A stretch of DNA of 26,278 bases, taken from contig NAOQ01000368.1 in the NCBI GenBank assembly GCA_002751075.1, positions 19,947 through 46,224 of the forward strand, read 5' to 3'. The translations under genes were made by a program, and so were the position numbers. Source of the stretch: Ichthyophonus hoferi (Eukaryota; Opisthokonta; Ichthyosporea; Ichthyophonida; Ichthyophonidae). This document shows positions 1 to 12,155 of this stretch, in pieces (position 1 is the first letter of the stretch; every line of letters starts with the position of its first letter). The notes beneath the pieces are model-generated. The model ran no database searches, was not told the origin of the DNA, and saw only the letters and a program-made list of their open reading frames with translations.

Positions 1-857
1 CTCTGTGACTTATCGTGAGTTGGATTAGCCAATACGAATATTTAGGATAGACTCCATTTAAGTTATTGAACTTAGCAACAATGGTGTTAACTAAACAGTT
101 AACACTGACAATAAAGCGAAGTAAAAAAGAAAATAAAGGTCAATAATAAAGACCCTGCTCACACATACGCGGCAATGAGTAGCAAAAATACAAAGTTCTC
201 ATAACACAGATACTTTGCATTTAATTTTATGTATGTAATAACACATCATTATTGTAATATCTAATCTACCGTTACCACTCATGATAAACAGTGTCCAGGT
301 CTCTCGCTCGTTCAGAACTCAGATAACTATATTTGACAGTAGTAATTTTTTCTGGACCAGCCGGTAGTAATAGTCACTTGATCAGATCTGTCTTTAAGGC
401 ACAGTTGTTGTGGTAGAGGTTCCATGGAAGGCCCATATACCGATTCTCTACTTAACTGGCTGTAATAATTGTATCTCTGATCTAATTCAGAAGGAATCGA
501 TCCTTTGATTCGCTTGGATGCGAATGTGGAAATTGCACAACGAAATCAACCAGTAAGGGGTGATATATTATGATGTGAACAAGTCGCTAGAACTGACACA
601 GATTCAGATATAAATCATAAATACAGACTCATTAAATTGTGATTTCATATGTGCGATCTTTATGTCATGGATCATATATCATAATATGACCTTACCGGGA
701 GGATCAGCCTCGGTCGTAGGCTTCAACCACACCGGGGTGTAATATACCTACAATACCCTCGAAATGCATAATGGCTCAACCAAATGCAAGTAGTTAATGT
801 GTTATGCCAGCTTTCCAATTATATTATTGTGATCAGGACAGTGATAATTTATCGTAG
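1..857 (+). CDS. 3' end of a multi-exon gene, product unknown (partial)
   Basis: Three exon pieces agree in phase: 1-14, ending at a GTGAGT donor; 491-552, between a pyrimidine-rich acceptor ending AATTCAG and a GTAAGG donor; and 837-857, after GTGATCAG, ending in TAG. Intron phases are 1 and 0. The visible C-terminus reads SVTY, then QGIDPLIRLDANVEIAQRNQ, then PDSDNLS: soluble and mildly acidic with no recognisable domain. The gene begins left of the window. It converges on the minus-strand membrane-protein gene ending at 1662. The middle exon is also open on the other strand, so strand choice rests on the splice signals and the phase chain. I do not recognise the family. It could be chance open sequence. 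Confidence 0.38.
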
Positions 858-1661
858 CCAATCAACTGTCTAGGCTATGTATGGCCCTATCTTATGATAG
901 AGCAATGAAAAGAAGCAAGAAATTGAAATGGAATTGTATGCCTATTGAATGCTTTAAAAAATCCACTGTACAAAGGCTGAGTGGAGCAATGTTATCAACC
1001 ATTACTGCCATACGTTATAATTATAATTTAAACTTACTTTCGCATCATGTCTAAATGAGTAGATATTGATATTACTAATCGGATCTTTTTAAATCTCATC
1101 TAGATCAACCAATCAATATGGCTGGTATCCTTAGGGACACTGAGATATAGCTATTTCTAAATAAGGTAGTGGCCACTCCCACCCTATTGGTTATAATAAA
1201 AGGAAACCAATGGGATAGAATTAAAGTGTTGGATTTGCATAAATCCACGGTATAGAATTGGGTGAATTATCCGGCCTTCGCTTTGGCCCTCTCAGATCTG
1301 ATGAGTTGTAATTGGCGAGACCGGCTGACATTCTTATAAAGCCATCTGTTAAGTACAATATCATCGTAGATAACTGTGGGCGTGTAGGTATGCATGTGAT
1401 TACAGTGAGATGGTAGCAATATTACATTATACTATACTATACTATACTATACTATACAATAAAAGAGATACTAGTAAGATAATACTGGGGTAGGTTGTAG
1501 TAATTGTATTACCACCTATAACAAACTAAGACATAGGGGAATGTGACTAAGATAAGGTAATAAATAACATGCTTATATATGCTTGGAGATAAAGAGAAGG
1601 ACAATAAGGAAAATATAGAAGTTAAGTACTATAATCATGACATTAAATTAAATACTGTTGT
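858..1661. other. Gap between two convergent genes
   Basis: No gene is firmly supported between the stop at 857 and the stop at 1662. It should hold the two 3' untranslated regions. A minus-strand open stretch at 1221-1332 (37 codons, ending TAA, after a TATAAG acceptor) and a plus-strand stretch after CCTCTCAG at 1302 both look exon-like. Neither could be joined in phase to a neighbour, so neither is annotated as coding. The pentanucleotide array lies at 1431-1457. Confidence 0.4.
1431..1457. repeat. Microsatellite (ACTAT)n
   Basis: About five perfect copies of ACTAT, in the gap between the two convergent genes. Confidence 0.9.
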
Positions 1662-4535
1662 CTATGGGTTAAATAAAATATAGTAGGTATAGTTAAAAGA
1701 ATGCACTGTGTGAGGTTGTTGCAGAGGCAGCAAGATAAGATAGAGTGAGAAAGCTAGATAAACAGACAAGCAATGAATAGAAATGATATAGGTTGACCTA
1801 CCAAAGAGGATTAATGCTATATAAACAAAAAGAGACCAGTGGGGGTTGACTACAAGGAGTCGGCATACATAGTATACCTGCCACAGCCTGTAGGATAATT
1901 ATTGCTAGCGTTAGTGCAGGGACAGGCGTACACATCGATTTTGGAATATTCTCACCTATATCCTGTATGGACGACTTTACAAAAAAAAAATACATCCACT
2001 AGATCGCATTTAAATAATTTAAATTTACTTTAAAGATTTAAATATTTTATATAGCCAATTGAACTGCAAAATATACTACTATAAAACTATTTTTATAATT
2101 TTTAAGAACTTGGTACCGCTGGGCTAGGATATATCACATATGTATGTCGATGTGCTACATGTTATATATAAGTATAGGATATGACTATGGGAAAGCTACG
2201 AAGAGGAAGAGAGTGAGAGGGACAGAAAAGGACAGAAAAAAGAAAAGGAGTTGGGTAGCGTCACAACACTGTAGTGTTATAACATTAATAACATACCAGT
2301 TTACTGAGCATGTGAGCGCATAGGTGATTAATGCAGAGGTAGATAGAAGCATTAATAAGCTCCTCCGGACTCCTAGAAACCTAGAGGCTAACAGCATGTT
2401 GACTAGATACGCAAAGGTACTAAATATAGCATAGACCATAATCAACCGACATATGTTTTCCTGTGAATAGTCTGTGCATAGAGACATATGGTAAGAAATC
2501 GTATAGTATTTTCATTGGGTAGAGGGTGATGGATAGTAGAGTGTGCTTGGTGATTTTATTATTATGACTACTACTATTCACCATATGAATAAGCAAGGCA
2601 GGGCAGTAAGTGTAAATAATAGGTAGGTATACATACTAAAAGAAAGAGAGAGAAACAAAAAAAAAAAAAAAAAAGACAACAAAAGATAGGTAACTCAAAC
2701 AAGATAAACCAACCATTAGTAACACTGAAAGCATTAAAAACTAATACAGCGATGTGATGCAACACGGTTGTCACGGCCATTTTGCGCACAACCAGCAGAG
2801 AAATGAAGTCACAAATAGCGTAGAGAGAGCCAAGATTGCTTATACGAGTGTTGTTCCAGTGGTCACATATCAGGCACTCATATAGTAACTATGGTAATAG
2901 AGGTAACAGGACGGTTAGTATGTAATAGGCACCCTGATTGGAGTTAAAGTTCCTTCTCGTATGTCTAAGTATTATTGGTTGTAGTCATTCTCCTTCTCCT
3001 TCTCCCTCTCCCTCTCCCGCCTCTCCTTTGGCTCTAGATTTTGAAGGCTAACTAGAAGGTCTATAGTGACCACTGCCATAATAAAAGTGGAGATGGTTAT
3101 AGAAAGGGTGGGGTGGAGGAAGACATATGCAGAGATAACAAGTGTAGGCACTTATTGAGAGAGAGAACAAACGCACAATTTTTACCTACATGTGCACAGA
3201 AGGGAGTAAAGGAGGCCAGCATGAAAGACTTTATAGTGTTACTAAGGACATATAATTGGTTGTCTCTACTAGTAATAGCCTAGAATGGAAGGGGAGGGCG
3301 ACATACCATTGGTTAGTGGTCAATAGTTATTGATTATTGGATAATTCTTAAATGACCATATTCACTCACTAGTCTCCCCCTTTCGCCTTATATTGCCAAT
3401 AATAACCACAACCCAGCAGAAAAGTAAAGAATCCTCCCGTTATAATTAAAAATATATATGATTGGCTATCTAAAACTAGAATATAAAATCACCCCATATA
3501 TACTATACAAAGTGGGCATTGCCCCCAACGTTTCCCTCTCTCATGCACTATACATAGATATAGATACCTAGAAAAAACAACAATATACTACAATGCAATA
3601 GTATATATATATAATAGTAATATATATGGGCTCATATATATACATGTACAATAATATACATATACACATCTACACATACATAATTTACCAAATAAGACAG
3701 GCCAATACGAAACCAACAAGCGGTAATACAGCAAGTCACTCACCCGGTATCTCCGCGAATATTTCATCATTAAACGGTCCAATACATTGTAAACAATATA
3801 AACCACAACCGACCCGCCTAAAAAGGTCACAATACAATTGGCTGACTCGACCCATTTATGGATCGTATAGGAAGACGCCATTACCCCCATGAGCACCAGG
3901 ATGACAACGTGTTTGTCCTCCAAATGGCTTGTGCCTTCATCGGCAAGAAGATATTTCTGGGGGATAAGAAGGGTAGGAGAGAGGAGAAAGGAGAGGGAGG
4001 CGTAGGGTGCAGAGTATGGAGAATATATAGGGTAAATATGATATATATAATCACATAGTATATATAAGGCATAGAAGGTATAGAGGGTATATAGGGTATA
4101 GGGTATATAGCTATATGTATATAAAATTAGGATATGTTGTGGGTTATTGTGGTTGTAATAGTTTTATTGTTTGTTTAGTGTGATCATATAGTCCGTGCAT
4201 GTACATGGTAGGTAGGATAGTTAGAATAGGTAGGAAGAGTAGAGATGGAGTAGAAGTTAAAATTATGTCTATTGGGTAGACTGCCTACACTAAATAGTAT
4301 ATATATACATGCATACAAACATACTATAATACATCCACAGAAACACATACCTACGCATACACAAGCAAACACATACACGCACACACCACACTGCACTACA
4401 CTATACTACACTGAGGAAACACTTACATCTCGGTCCTCCTACCTTAAAAGGCTCCTCCTGCCTCCCCTTTCTAACCTGCCCTATATCCTGTACGCTATCC
4501 ATCTTTGTAATTGCGACACTAAAGGGTGGTCCCAT
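1662..4535 (-). CDS. TLC-domain-like multi-pass membrane protein, 8 exons
   Basis: Exons from 5' to 3' on the minus strand are 4476-4535, 3744-3956, 3186-3228, 3053-3150, 2714-2888, about 2293-2471, 1878-1974 and 1662-1753, giving about 318 residues. The start ATG (4535) has A at -3 and G at +4. Phases agree at every junction except that the sixth exon has a better donor (GTATGT, at 2296) in the wrong phase; I used TAT|GTTATT. The acceptor of exon 3 is also weak. Most of the protein is hydrophobic, with about seven or eight membrane spans. Exon 5 carries the family hallmark: LYAICDFISLLVV, then KMAVTTVLHHIAVLV, with a paired histidine near residues 182-183 and an aspartate near 165. Exon 6 (YAIFSTFAYLVNML) fits the next conserved helix, and exons 7-8 give one last helix. 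TLC proteins sit in ER or Golgi membranes, and some act on ceramide or other lipids. Which branch this belongs to, and whether it is an enzyme, cannot be told from here. Assignment is by remembered motif order, not a search. Confidence 0.6.
2988..3028. repeat. Pyrimidine-rich simple repeat (CTCCTT/CTCCCT)
   Basis: An imperfect run of CTCCTTCTCC and CCCTCTCC units, read as GAGAGG/GAGAAG on the minus strand. It lies in the intron between exons 4 and 5 of the TLC-like gene, close after the exon 4 donor, and keeps a false frame open there (a run of Glu and Arg). Confidence 0.8.
4070..4112. repeat. Degenerate GGTATA-type tandem repeat
   Basis: Units close to GGTATAGAGGGTATATA recur four to five times, inside the first intron of the TLC-like gene. 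Nothing else is recognised in this intron, which also holds an ACAC-rich stretch near 4330-4390. Confidence 0.6.
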
Positions 4536-6843
4536 AATCTTAAAGTCAATACACTTGGTATATAATACTATTATTAATACTAATACTAGACCTAGCATAG
4601 TATGTTAAAGGGTTGGTACTGCCCCTACAATAAAGCTAGTCATGTTTTCATACTAGATCTTTAGGATTGACTGTATAGCATCTTCTTTACATCGAATAGA
4701 TAGTAAGATAAACTATAATAATAAACAGGCAAACAGATATAGGGTGCATTGTAGATGCATATGCTACTAATAAAGCTTCCCATCTCTTATGGTTAGTACA
4801 CACGCACCTAGTCTTGACTGGTTTATGGTTGTCTTTTAGGTAGAACGAAGAACCAAGTGTTATTCTTAGTGTTGTATTAATTTAGAGTTAGTACATTTTA
4901 ATTGAATGGTAGTATATAAGATAACCACCACAAGCTAGTAGGTTTGATACCACTAGTACACTACATACGCTAAAATAAACGAGACCAGGTTAAAACTCCA
5001 AATAAATAGTACACATAATAATATAGTTTATATAACTATATAGGATGATCTCTGGTCTGCCCTACTACTAAAACGTGCACCAATCATAGTTCAGTATGAA
5101 TGAGCAAGCCGCGTTTCACACATATATTCTCGTTCATGGGAATAGAAGATGATCAATGATTTCATTGGTTAATACTTGTATTGGTCTCTTTATTAGGCAA
5201 TAGGATACAGGCAACATGCTTTGCACCGTCTCTGTTTCTACGAGACCAGTTAAAATCACTGCTTTGGATATAATAGTATGTCCCAGGTACACGTAATTTT
5301 CTAAATTATTTTAAAGCTAGCAGTTCATCCAGTCAGGTCTACAATTATATGTTTATTTTTTGGTATGTATATTTGTAGCTTGAAATTTTGAGGAACTTCT
5401 ACTTTAAAACTGCCTTGCAAGTGGACAGGATATAATCTAATGGGATCCATAACTTACTTGGTGTTTAAAAAACATACTTTAATCTCTGAAAAATTTGATA
5501 ATTCATCTGTTTTCCTCTTTTTTTTAATGAAAAAATAAAAAAAAACGATGTATTAATTATCAAAAAATATATTCGCCCTATAGAAAAGATTCATTATTGA
5601 CATAAATGCTTGATGCCTAGCCCTTACTTATAACGTTTCCTGGGCCATATAAATGGCGTTGGAACGTACCATACCATGCATAATAATTGCATATTAGTGG
5701 CCCGACCGACGACTTTCACCACTAATAAAGCTCTACCCACGTTTTAGGCTTGATTCTTGACTGGACGGACCAGTGCTCGAAGCGGATTGAATTACGAATC
5801 GTTCCCAGCTAATTACGTTAGCAAGTAATCATTTGGGGAAATTATAAGTTATAAGGCTATAATTAGCCTGTGAAAAACTTTTATTGAAGATCAAAGTTTT
5901 TCCTTTCACACGTGATCATGGGAACAAGGTGAAACGCAGCTATTGTTTTGATATAGTCTTACGTTTTTTCACTCTCACGGATTTGATGACATTATATTTA
6001 TAACGAAATATCCTATACGCTACATACCTGCTTCCAGCCTATAGTCATTATTGTAATTATGTCGATTTAGTCGGAGTTAATACGTTCCTATTGTCAATAA
6101 ACAACTATTTGTTGAATTATTCTAATTGAATTTTTATTATGATTTAAGCTAATCCAGGTAGCTTCACTGTGCAACCAACCATTTTCTTGCTCATGCTCAT
6201 TACTTCCCACCCTAAAAGATAAATAGATACACACTTATACACCAATATTGACAAATATGGTTATTTAGTCATTGAAACACCAATAGGATGAATAGCAAAT
6301 AGAGATCTAGAATTGATAGTTTCAACCTGGCTTAACCAACCAGAACATGCCAATGTGTAATAATCCTTAACCGTGCCAGTAAAAAGCAGCTTTAATATCT
6401 TCATAAGTGTTTGGTCACTTCATTTATATATAGAGGAATAATTCCAATAAAATAATACCGAATAAATCATGGTAAGATGTAGGGGTTGTAAATTCAAATG
6501 ATAGATTTGTCGATCATTATAATAACTTTCCTAATCAAAAGGAGAACAATTAAATTGAAAAAAATATGTCTTTTATTGTAGTAAAAAACTTAGTTCTAGC
6601 ATGTCAACTACGTTTTTTTCTCAACATAACATGTTAGCATCAATTGTCCAGTAGAAGGACGCTATGTATGCTATATATATTGAGTTATTCTTTTTATTTT
6701 AAAAGAATTCTATATATATACAATCTCTTGAAAATTACGTAAACAATTTCAATTTATTTGTATTCTTTTTGATCGGGAAAATTATATATTATAACTTTGA
6801 CCGGCAGATAATTTACAATTTGGATTGCGAAAATTATCTTGTT

Positions 6844-6872
6844 GACAGATCTATCATTTGGATTGAAAATCC
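6844..6872 (+). repeat. Dispersed repeat, copy 1
   Basis: A 29-base stretch starting GACAGATCTATCATTTG recurs at 7731-7759 in the same orientation with 3 mismatches. The sequence before each copy (AAAATTATCTTG and AAAATTGTC) is also alike, so the repeat unit is probably longer and worn. Copy 1 happens to end in a GTAAGT donor-like sequence; I do not call it an exon, because the other copy lacks it. Confidence 0.65.
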
Positions 6873-7730
6873 TTGTAAGTAATAAGTAATATATATATTC
6901 CTATATTTGTGTTCTGCTCTAACTGTTTTTTCAAAGATCCAACCATTAGACTAGGTCAAAATCTGTGAAACAAGCTATTATAATATATACCAAGCAGCAC
7001 TCAAAGTCGCACTGGTTGTGGGTTTGTGGTTTTAAACTTCCTTGAGTCGTAATCTAATAATTGATTATCATTGTTAAAAGATCATGCGTATATGCTATTT
7101 GCACAACATTTTCTTGAAGCCTATTAGCTAACAATAATTTATATTATCAGGTGTATATTTTTAATAAATTCTTGCAAGCTTACGATAAGAAGTTCAAGAA
7201 ACACATAATAGGATATGTTAAATTGTTTTTCCAGCACGCTTGAATTATAATCAAACCTGGCTTAAACCACAGTCAATCTAGGCCATAGTGGCGCATATGC
7301 TTGTATAGATCATAAAACGGGCTTAAGAACCAATGGCAGTCTCCTTGCACGCTGTCCGAGAATCGTATCATTTATCTCCCCAATGATTCTTTTTTGTTAG
7401 TTGACGGATAGCTGTTTTCCTTTTCATTAATATTTGGCGTGGCTGTTTGTCTCCTCGAAACAATTATAATGAACTTCAAATTACTAAACAAAGACACAAA
7501 TTCTTTGCTACGCAGTTTTTTATTGATTTAACTTATATAACCCCAAAGGATTCAGACCAAGTCTGTGTTTGCTGGTGATATTGTTTTTGTATACATGGTC
7601 AAACCAGTTGACCAGGTGATAAGTCTTAAATCGACCAATGTTATTTGAGAAGGTACTCAATTTACGTGTTATCTAGTAGCATCACTTGTTATCTTAACTG
7701 CCGATCAAAATTATAATCATCAAAATTGTC

Positions 7731-7759
7731 GACAGATCTATCATTTGAATCGAAAACCC
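7731..7759 (+). repeat. Dispersed repeat, copy 2
   Basis: Second copy of the 29-base unit at 6844-6872. The two are about 890 bases apart. They may be worn pieces of one small interspersed element, but no terminal repeats or target duplications are visible. Confidence 0.65.
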
Positions 7760-9841
7760 CTATATTTCCATGTTATGTGTTTAACAACGGTATGCGTCAT
7801 AAATTAGTAAAACCATCTTGCGACGATTAGCATACAGAGTAGAGGTTAGCAGTTCTTCAACATCAACTGGTAGTATAATTTCCGAAGCACAGCTGCCCCA
7901 AGGTGGTTGCTTAGCTGGGGATACACCGTAATAAGACTAGATAATACCCTCTAGAAGGAGCAGGGACTGGCTCTTACTAATCCTGCTCTCTAAATGACGA
8001 TAGCTAGGCCTTTACTTTTGCTACGCGATCGAGATAAGTAAATCCTTGCATGACTAAGACCTAATAGTAGCATACAATTAAGCTTAAATCTTCAAAAAAT
8101 ATTTTTGTTGATCTATGAGATCCGTGCTCCTATAGGTGGTGCTAATATGCCATTGGCCTATATTCATCCGTTGTCTGTACCACGGTTTGCTTTGCGTGTA
8201 TTTGGCCGACACCATTTCCCTTCCAATACTAGCTGTACCTTTCCCTCCTCTCTTCGGTATATATTATCTAACCTTGATATATTGTATTCTGCACTATACC
8301 ATCCGAGAGAACACTGTCTGAAAAGGTCTAAATATGACTGTAAGGTAGTGGTTATAATAAAAAATGAAATATAAAACCAGAAAATAGGTACAATGTATTT
8401 TGTGGAGTACTCCACTCAATATAAATGGTAAGGTTGACCTGCTATATAATAGACCTTACGATATATCATACTAAAATGCATCCTCACATGGTTTTTTCTT
8501 AGTGACTAGAATAAATAAGCACCATAACCATGCTAACAGGAGTGATATACTTGGACCTTTATATCGACACAAAGCATATGAAGTTGATAGAGGATTAAGC
8601 TTTCACTACCTGTTATACCATAGAACCAAGTCTGTGCGAAATAATTTCAACCATAATGTATTTGTCTATTAATAAGAGGTATAATGTAATAGCAAATCAC
8701 CCATATAATTAATCCACAAAGAGGTCTAACTCTATGGGAGTAGGCCCTGAGGTGGTGTCCCTTGAAATCTCTCGGTGGAAAGGTACCCCTGGTAATGTTA
8801 TGTACTTAGTATTGATAGCATTTCTTTTTTAAGTATTAAACATCTATTTTTTGAATGATTGCAATGGCCCAGGTTAGGTTAGGGATGATTATAGTAACTT
8901 GGTCAGTTAGTTATTCAGATGTTGTTTATGTAGCTCTCAAAAGGTGATATCTAAATATCCCTGGGACACCAACATGAAACCTTGCCTGTCATAACTACTA
9001 TATTAAACTTACTGAAATAAAAGCATACAACAACTTACTCTTTCCTCTTACACCCTATCTATATGTGCGTATATATCCTTATATTATATATGATTTGAGG
9101 GCTTAGAAACATTGGTAGAATTGATTCTTGACAACATGGAAGCACCTATATCCTTTAATTATTTTTGAATAAGCAACATGGTGACAAAATTCAGGGAGGT
9201 TAGCCTACCACTATTGGCTCTAGAGTGACTACGGTCAAAGGGTAGGTCTTGAAATAGGTCTATAGTAGGGGAAGACTGGGGAGGGGCCAGTGCTGACTAA
9301 GGCATTATTAATTATCTTGGCCGCAATAGCATTCTCTCTATCTTTCTCCCTACTAGACTACTTTTTTCTTTATGAATTACTATGGGCTACTGTTCTTTTA
9401 CATACCTCACTTACAGTTAGTTATTGAGTTGATAGTGATGTGTATTGACAATGCCCAGGAGTATAATGGGGTTTGTGCAGACGTATATATGTATATATCA
9501 TGGGAAGTGGAGAGTAATTATTGCAAGAGTGTAATGCAATATAGGGCTGGGACTAGTAGTATACAGAGGGTCAAACCAGTTGGTATGCTAAACTACTAGC
9601 CTACCTTTTATGTGAATTAATTATTGTGTAAGTTGATGTGCAGTTAAATAAAAAATATTATGATGACAATTATATTGGGCATAATAAATCTAATCATAGC
9701 AATAAAGTAATAGATTATAGCTAAGACGCACAAAAGTAGAACAAGAGGAAATTTTAGGAACAATATGAGAGAAATACTACCTAAATACAAGGTTAAAACA
9801 ACAAAGGACGGAGATAGTTGGAGGGTACCTGGGTAAGTTGG

Positions 9842-12134
9842 TTAGGAGGGGTTGAGGTTGAATGGTTGTGATAGTTCATTGGTGGATGGGGTACCTGTTG
9901 TTCCCCTAAAGTGGTAGTATATAGATAGGATACTTGTTATCTCCCCTTTGTCATTTGATTACCCTATCATATTTCTATTTACTATTAGTCTATTACTCTA
10001 TTCTATCTCTATTCACTCTCATTCTATTACACTATTAAAACTCTATTCCCCACCATTCTATGGCTCTTCCTTTCCATCATCCTTCATAAAGACTACAACC
10101 TCTCTAAATATATACTGACCACACTAACTATTCATTCATGATGCCGCACCTGGTGATAACCCCTGTGAGAAAGGTGTATATGGAACCTGTGGTAATGTGG
10201 GAGTAGCATAACTTCGTGCGGGTGTTCCAAAACTATGATTGGTTGATGTTGGAGGAATACCAAATCCATTGGCCAAAGGAGTGGAAGGTATATCATGCCC
10301 CCGAGATAATGTAATTGGATAATTAGGTGACATTGGAACTACCGAAAATGCAGGTGATTGGGACAGACCAAGTTGTAGCAACAGGTTATGAACCCTTGGC
10401 GAGGCAGGCACTGTGGCCATGAGGAGGATGTTGAAGGCTGAGTAGTGAAATGACCAATTATTATTTATCATTACTGCTTCAGGTCCAGTTACAAAGTCAT
10501 TAATATTTTCTTTATACAATATCATAGTTATAAAGAAAGATATTAATCTATTTAATGCCTGTATAGTGCACAAAAGTGGCTAGAGAAATATCAAAGGCCC
10601 GCAATCAAGTAGGTAAGAACTTCATGACCAAATCTTTGATTAAATGTTTTAGTTACAATGAGTATATATATATATAGTACATGCAGTTTAAAATATAACA
10701 CCATATTAAATCTGCTAAAGGTCGTCTCCTCACCATACTCAATTATGGATATTTAAGTTGCATATATCTATATATATTAACAACAGCAGTATAAGCACAA
10801 TCAGAAATAAGTTTTATTCCTGTTCACCTATCACCAATAATTGATAAGCCCGTCTTTTTTTTTTGAACATCAGTTATTAGGTTTTGGTGTAGACAAGATT
10901 GCTTTTGAATGAATTTACTACAAATCCAACAAGATTAGTAAGGTGTGGTTGTGTTCTTTAAGTTATGTGGGATTCGAAGCAAAAGACATACACCTTGCGA
11001 ACAATTATAACGCTCTTCTGGTAAAGCTAATGGAATTTTTTGGGCACAAGTAACTTGCTGAAGCTATAAACATAATTGAGTTGAAGCGACTTTGAATGCA
11101 GAATCCAGAACTGAAAATAAAAGCAAAATAAAAGTTGTCTGTTTATGCTTTTACTATTATTGAATTGGGTTTATCGTTGATGAATGAATTTGTATATATA
11201 TGAAATAAAGTATGTACTTTGTAAACCTATTTTTGTCACTCTTTTTCATCATATCATATATATATATATTATATTACATTTGAAGTAGCACTTTTACAAG
11301 CATATACAATGTACATATTGGTGGATTATAGTGTTGAAATGCGTGAAGTGTGGATGAGGTATTTGTTTCTGTTCTTTTCATCTGGGACGTAATCTCTAGG
11401 CAGTTATGTATTTATTTATGTATAATACATCGTTGTTTGTAGATGAATATAGTTACAACTGATATGTTAATAAATGAAAGATAAACTAAAAGTGAGATAT
11501 ACAACTTAATATTTATTGGTACAGGTATGATCTCAATCGGTACCAAAAGTATTGTGACAAATGCAAAGTAGCACAGAAATGCGACCAACAAAATATTATT
11601 TCTAATAGCTTCTTGAATCAAATGTAAAAGAACAATATAACTTGCAAAATATTAATAGCCTGTAGAATACAGTATACCAGAATTTTTTCTAAAATATTTT
11701 TTAAATCCTTTTGCAACAAAACAAAATGGGTACCAACCAAATCCACTAAGTACAAACAACAAATCAACACTAACGTTGGATGCAAGGTCTAAAATTCCTG
11801 CACCATAAATCCACAATATTTCCTACCCTTACACCGTTTTATTTGATATTTAAGCATATAGTTAAACCAGTTCTAACCATGCATGTTCTTGTTAGGGATG
11901 TTCGCTGAAGTAGTGATTAATCATATTTTTCTTTCTTACCTAAGGGTGATATTGAATCATTAGTGGCAGAAGCGCCAAGATAAGTAATGACCCGGCAATA
12001 CTAGTGCAGAAAGTCGATCTTAAAAAGATTTATTATTATTTAAGTATAAATGTATTTATATGCATATATATATACATACATATTTTTCCCTGCAGTACCT
12101 ATACATAATACTGTTTCTGAATATTTTTATTCAT
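9842..12134 (-). CDS. Ser/Thr-Pro-rich protein of unknown family, 5 to 6 exons
   Basis: Proposed exons from 5' to 3' are 12105-12134 (uncertain start exon), 11940-12000, 11298-11395, 10994-11057, 10150-10437 and 9842-9894, giving about 197 residues. Intron phases 0, 1, 0, 1, 1 all agree. The strongest evidence is the exon at 10150-10437: 95 codons without a stop in a stop-rich region and with balanced codon use. It encodes a low-complexity tail with many SP or TP pairs, such as VPASPRV, VPMSPNYP, IPSTPLA, SFGTPARSY, VPYTPFSQ and GLSPG. The last exon continues in the same style (TPSTNELSQPF) to TAA. If splicing there fails, the frame stops soon after, at 10136. No folded domain is recognised in the N-terminal half. 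Several of its small exons are also partly open on the plus strand, so exons 1 to 4 are less certain than 5 and 6. It lies head to head with the KEN-box gene. The tail suggests a disordered, kinase-regulated nuclear protein, which is inference. Confidence 0.5.
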
Positions 12135-12155
12135 CAATTTATGATTATATGTTTA

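Larger units (their letters stand above)
4536..9841. other. 5.3-kb AT-rich interval without a supportable gene
   Basis: This stretch should hold the upstream region of the TLC-like gene and the 3' side of the minus-strand gene ending at 9842. Most frames are dense in stops. Three short exceptions are worth knowing. At 8105-8374 two plus frames and one minus frame are open over a less AT-rich patch. At about 9415-9482 there is a phase-0 plus stretch (LVIELIVMCIDNAQEYNG...) between a CACTTACAG acceptor and a GTATAT sequence. At 5453-5485 there is a 33-base minus stretch between a TTTTTCAG acceptor and a GTAAGT donor. None could be extended, so none is called a gene. A diverged dispersed repeat is listed separately. 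Confidence 0.5.

Noticed and set aside
1427-1460. Telomere-like or CRISPR-like array
   Set aside because: The unit is a plain 5-base microsatellite without spacers. No array of spaced repeats was seen anywhere in the window.
3858-4072. Open frames on both strands over 3858-4072
   Set aside because: They are shadows of the second exon of the TLC-like gene (3744-3956) and of the purine-rich sequence around its acceptor.
8105-8415. Three long open frames (61 to 89 codons) on both strands
   Set aside because: The patch is less AT-rich, so stops are rarer in every frame. No frame has a motif, and splice signals do not connect to a second exon.
9764-11977. An alternative plus-strand gene: a start exon at 9764 (MREILPKYKVKTTKDGDSWR, GTAAGT donor) and small exons near 10567-10612, 10957-11034, 11525-11567 and 11950-11978
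   Set aside because: Some junctions agree in phase and some splice sites are good. But the model does not explain the 95-codon Pro-rich frame on the minus strand at 10150-10437, and its reading changes with small shifts of donor choice. The minus-strand model joins five junctions and fits the divergent promoter. Mirror-like signals such as CTTACCTAAG make this region ambiguous, so stranded RNA would decide.
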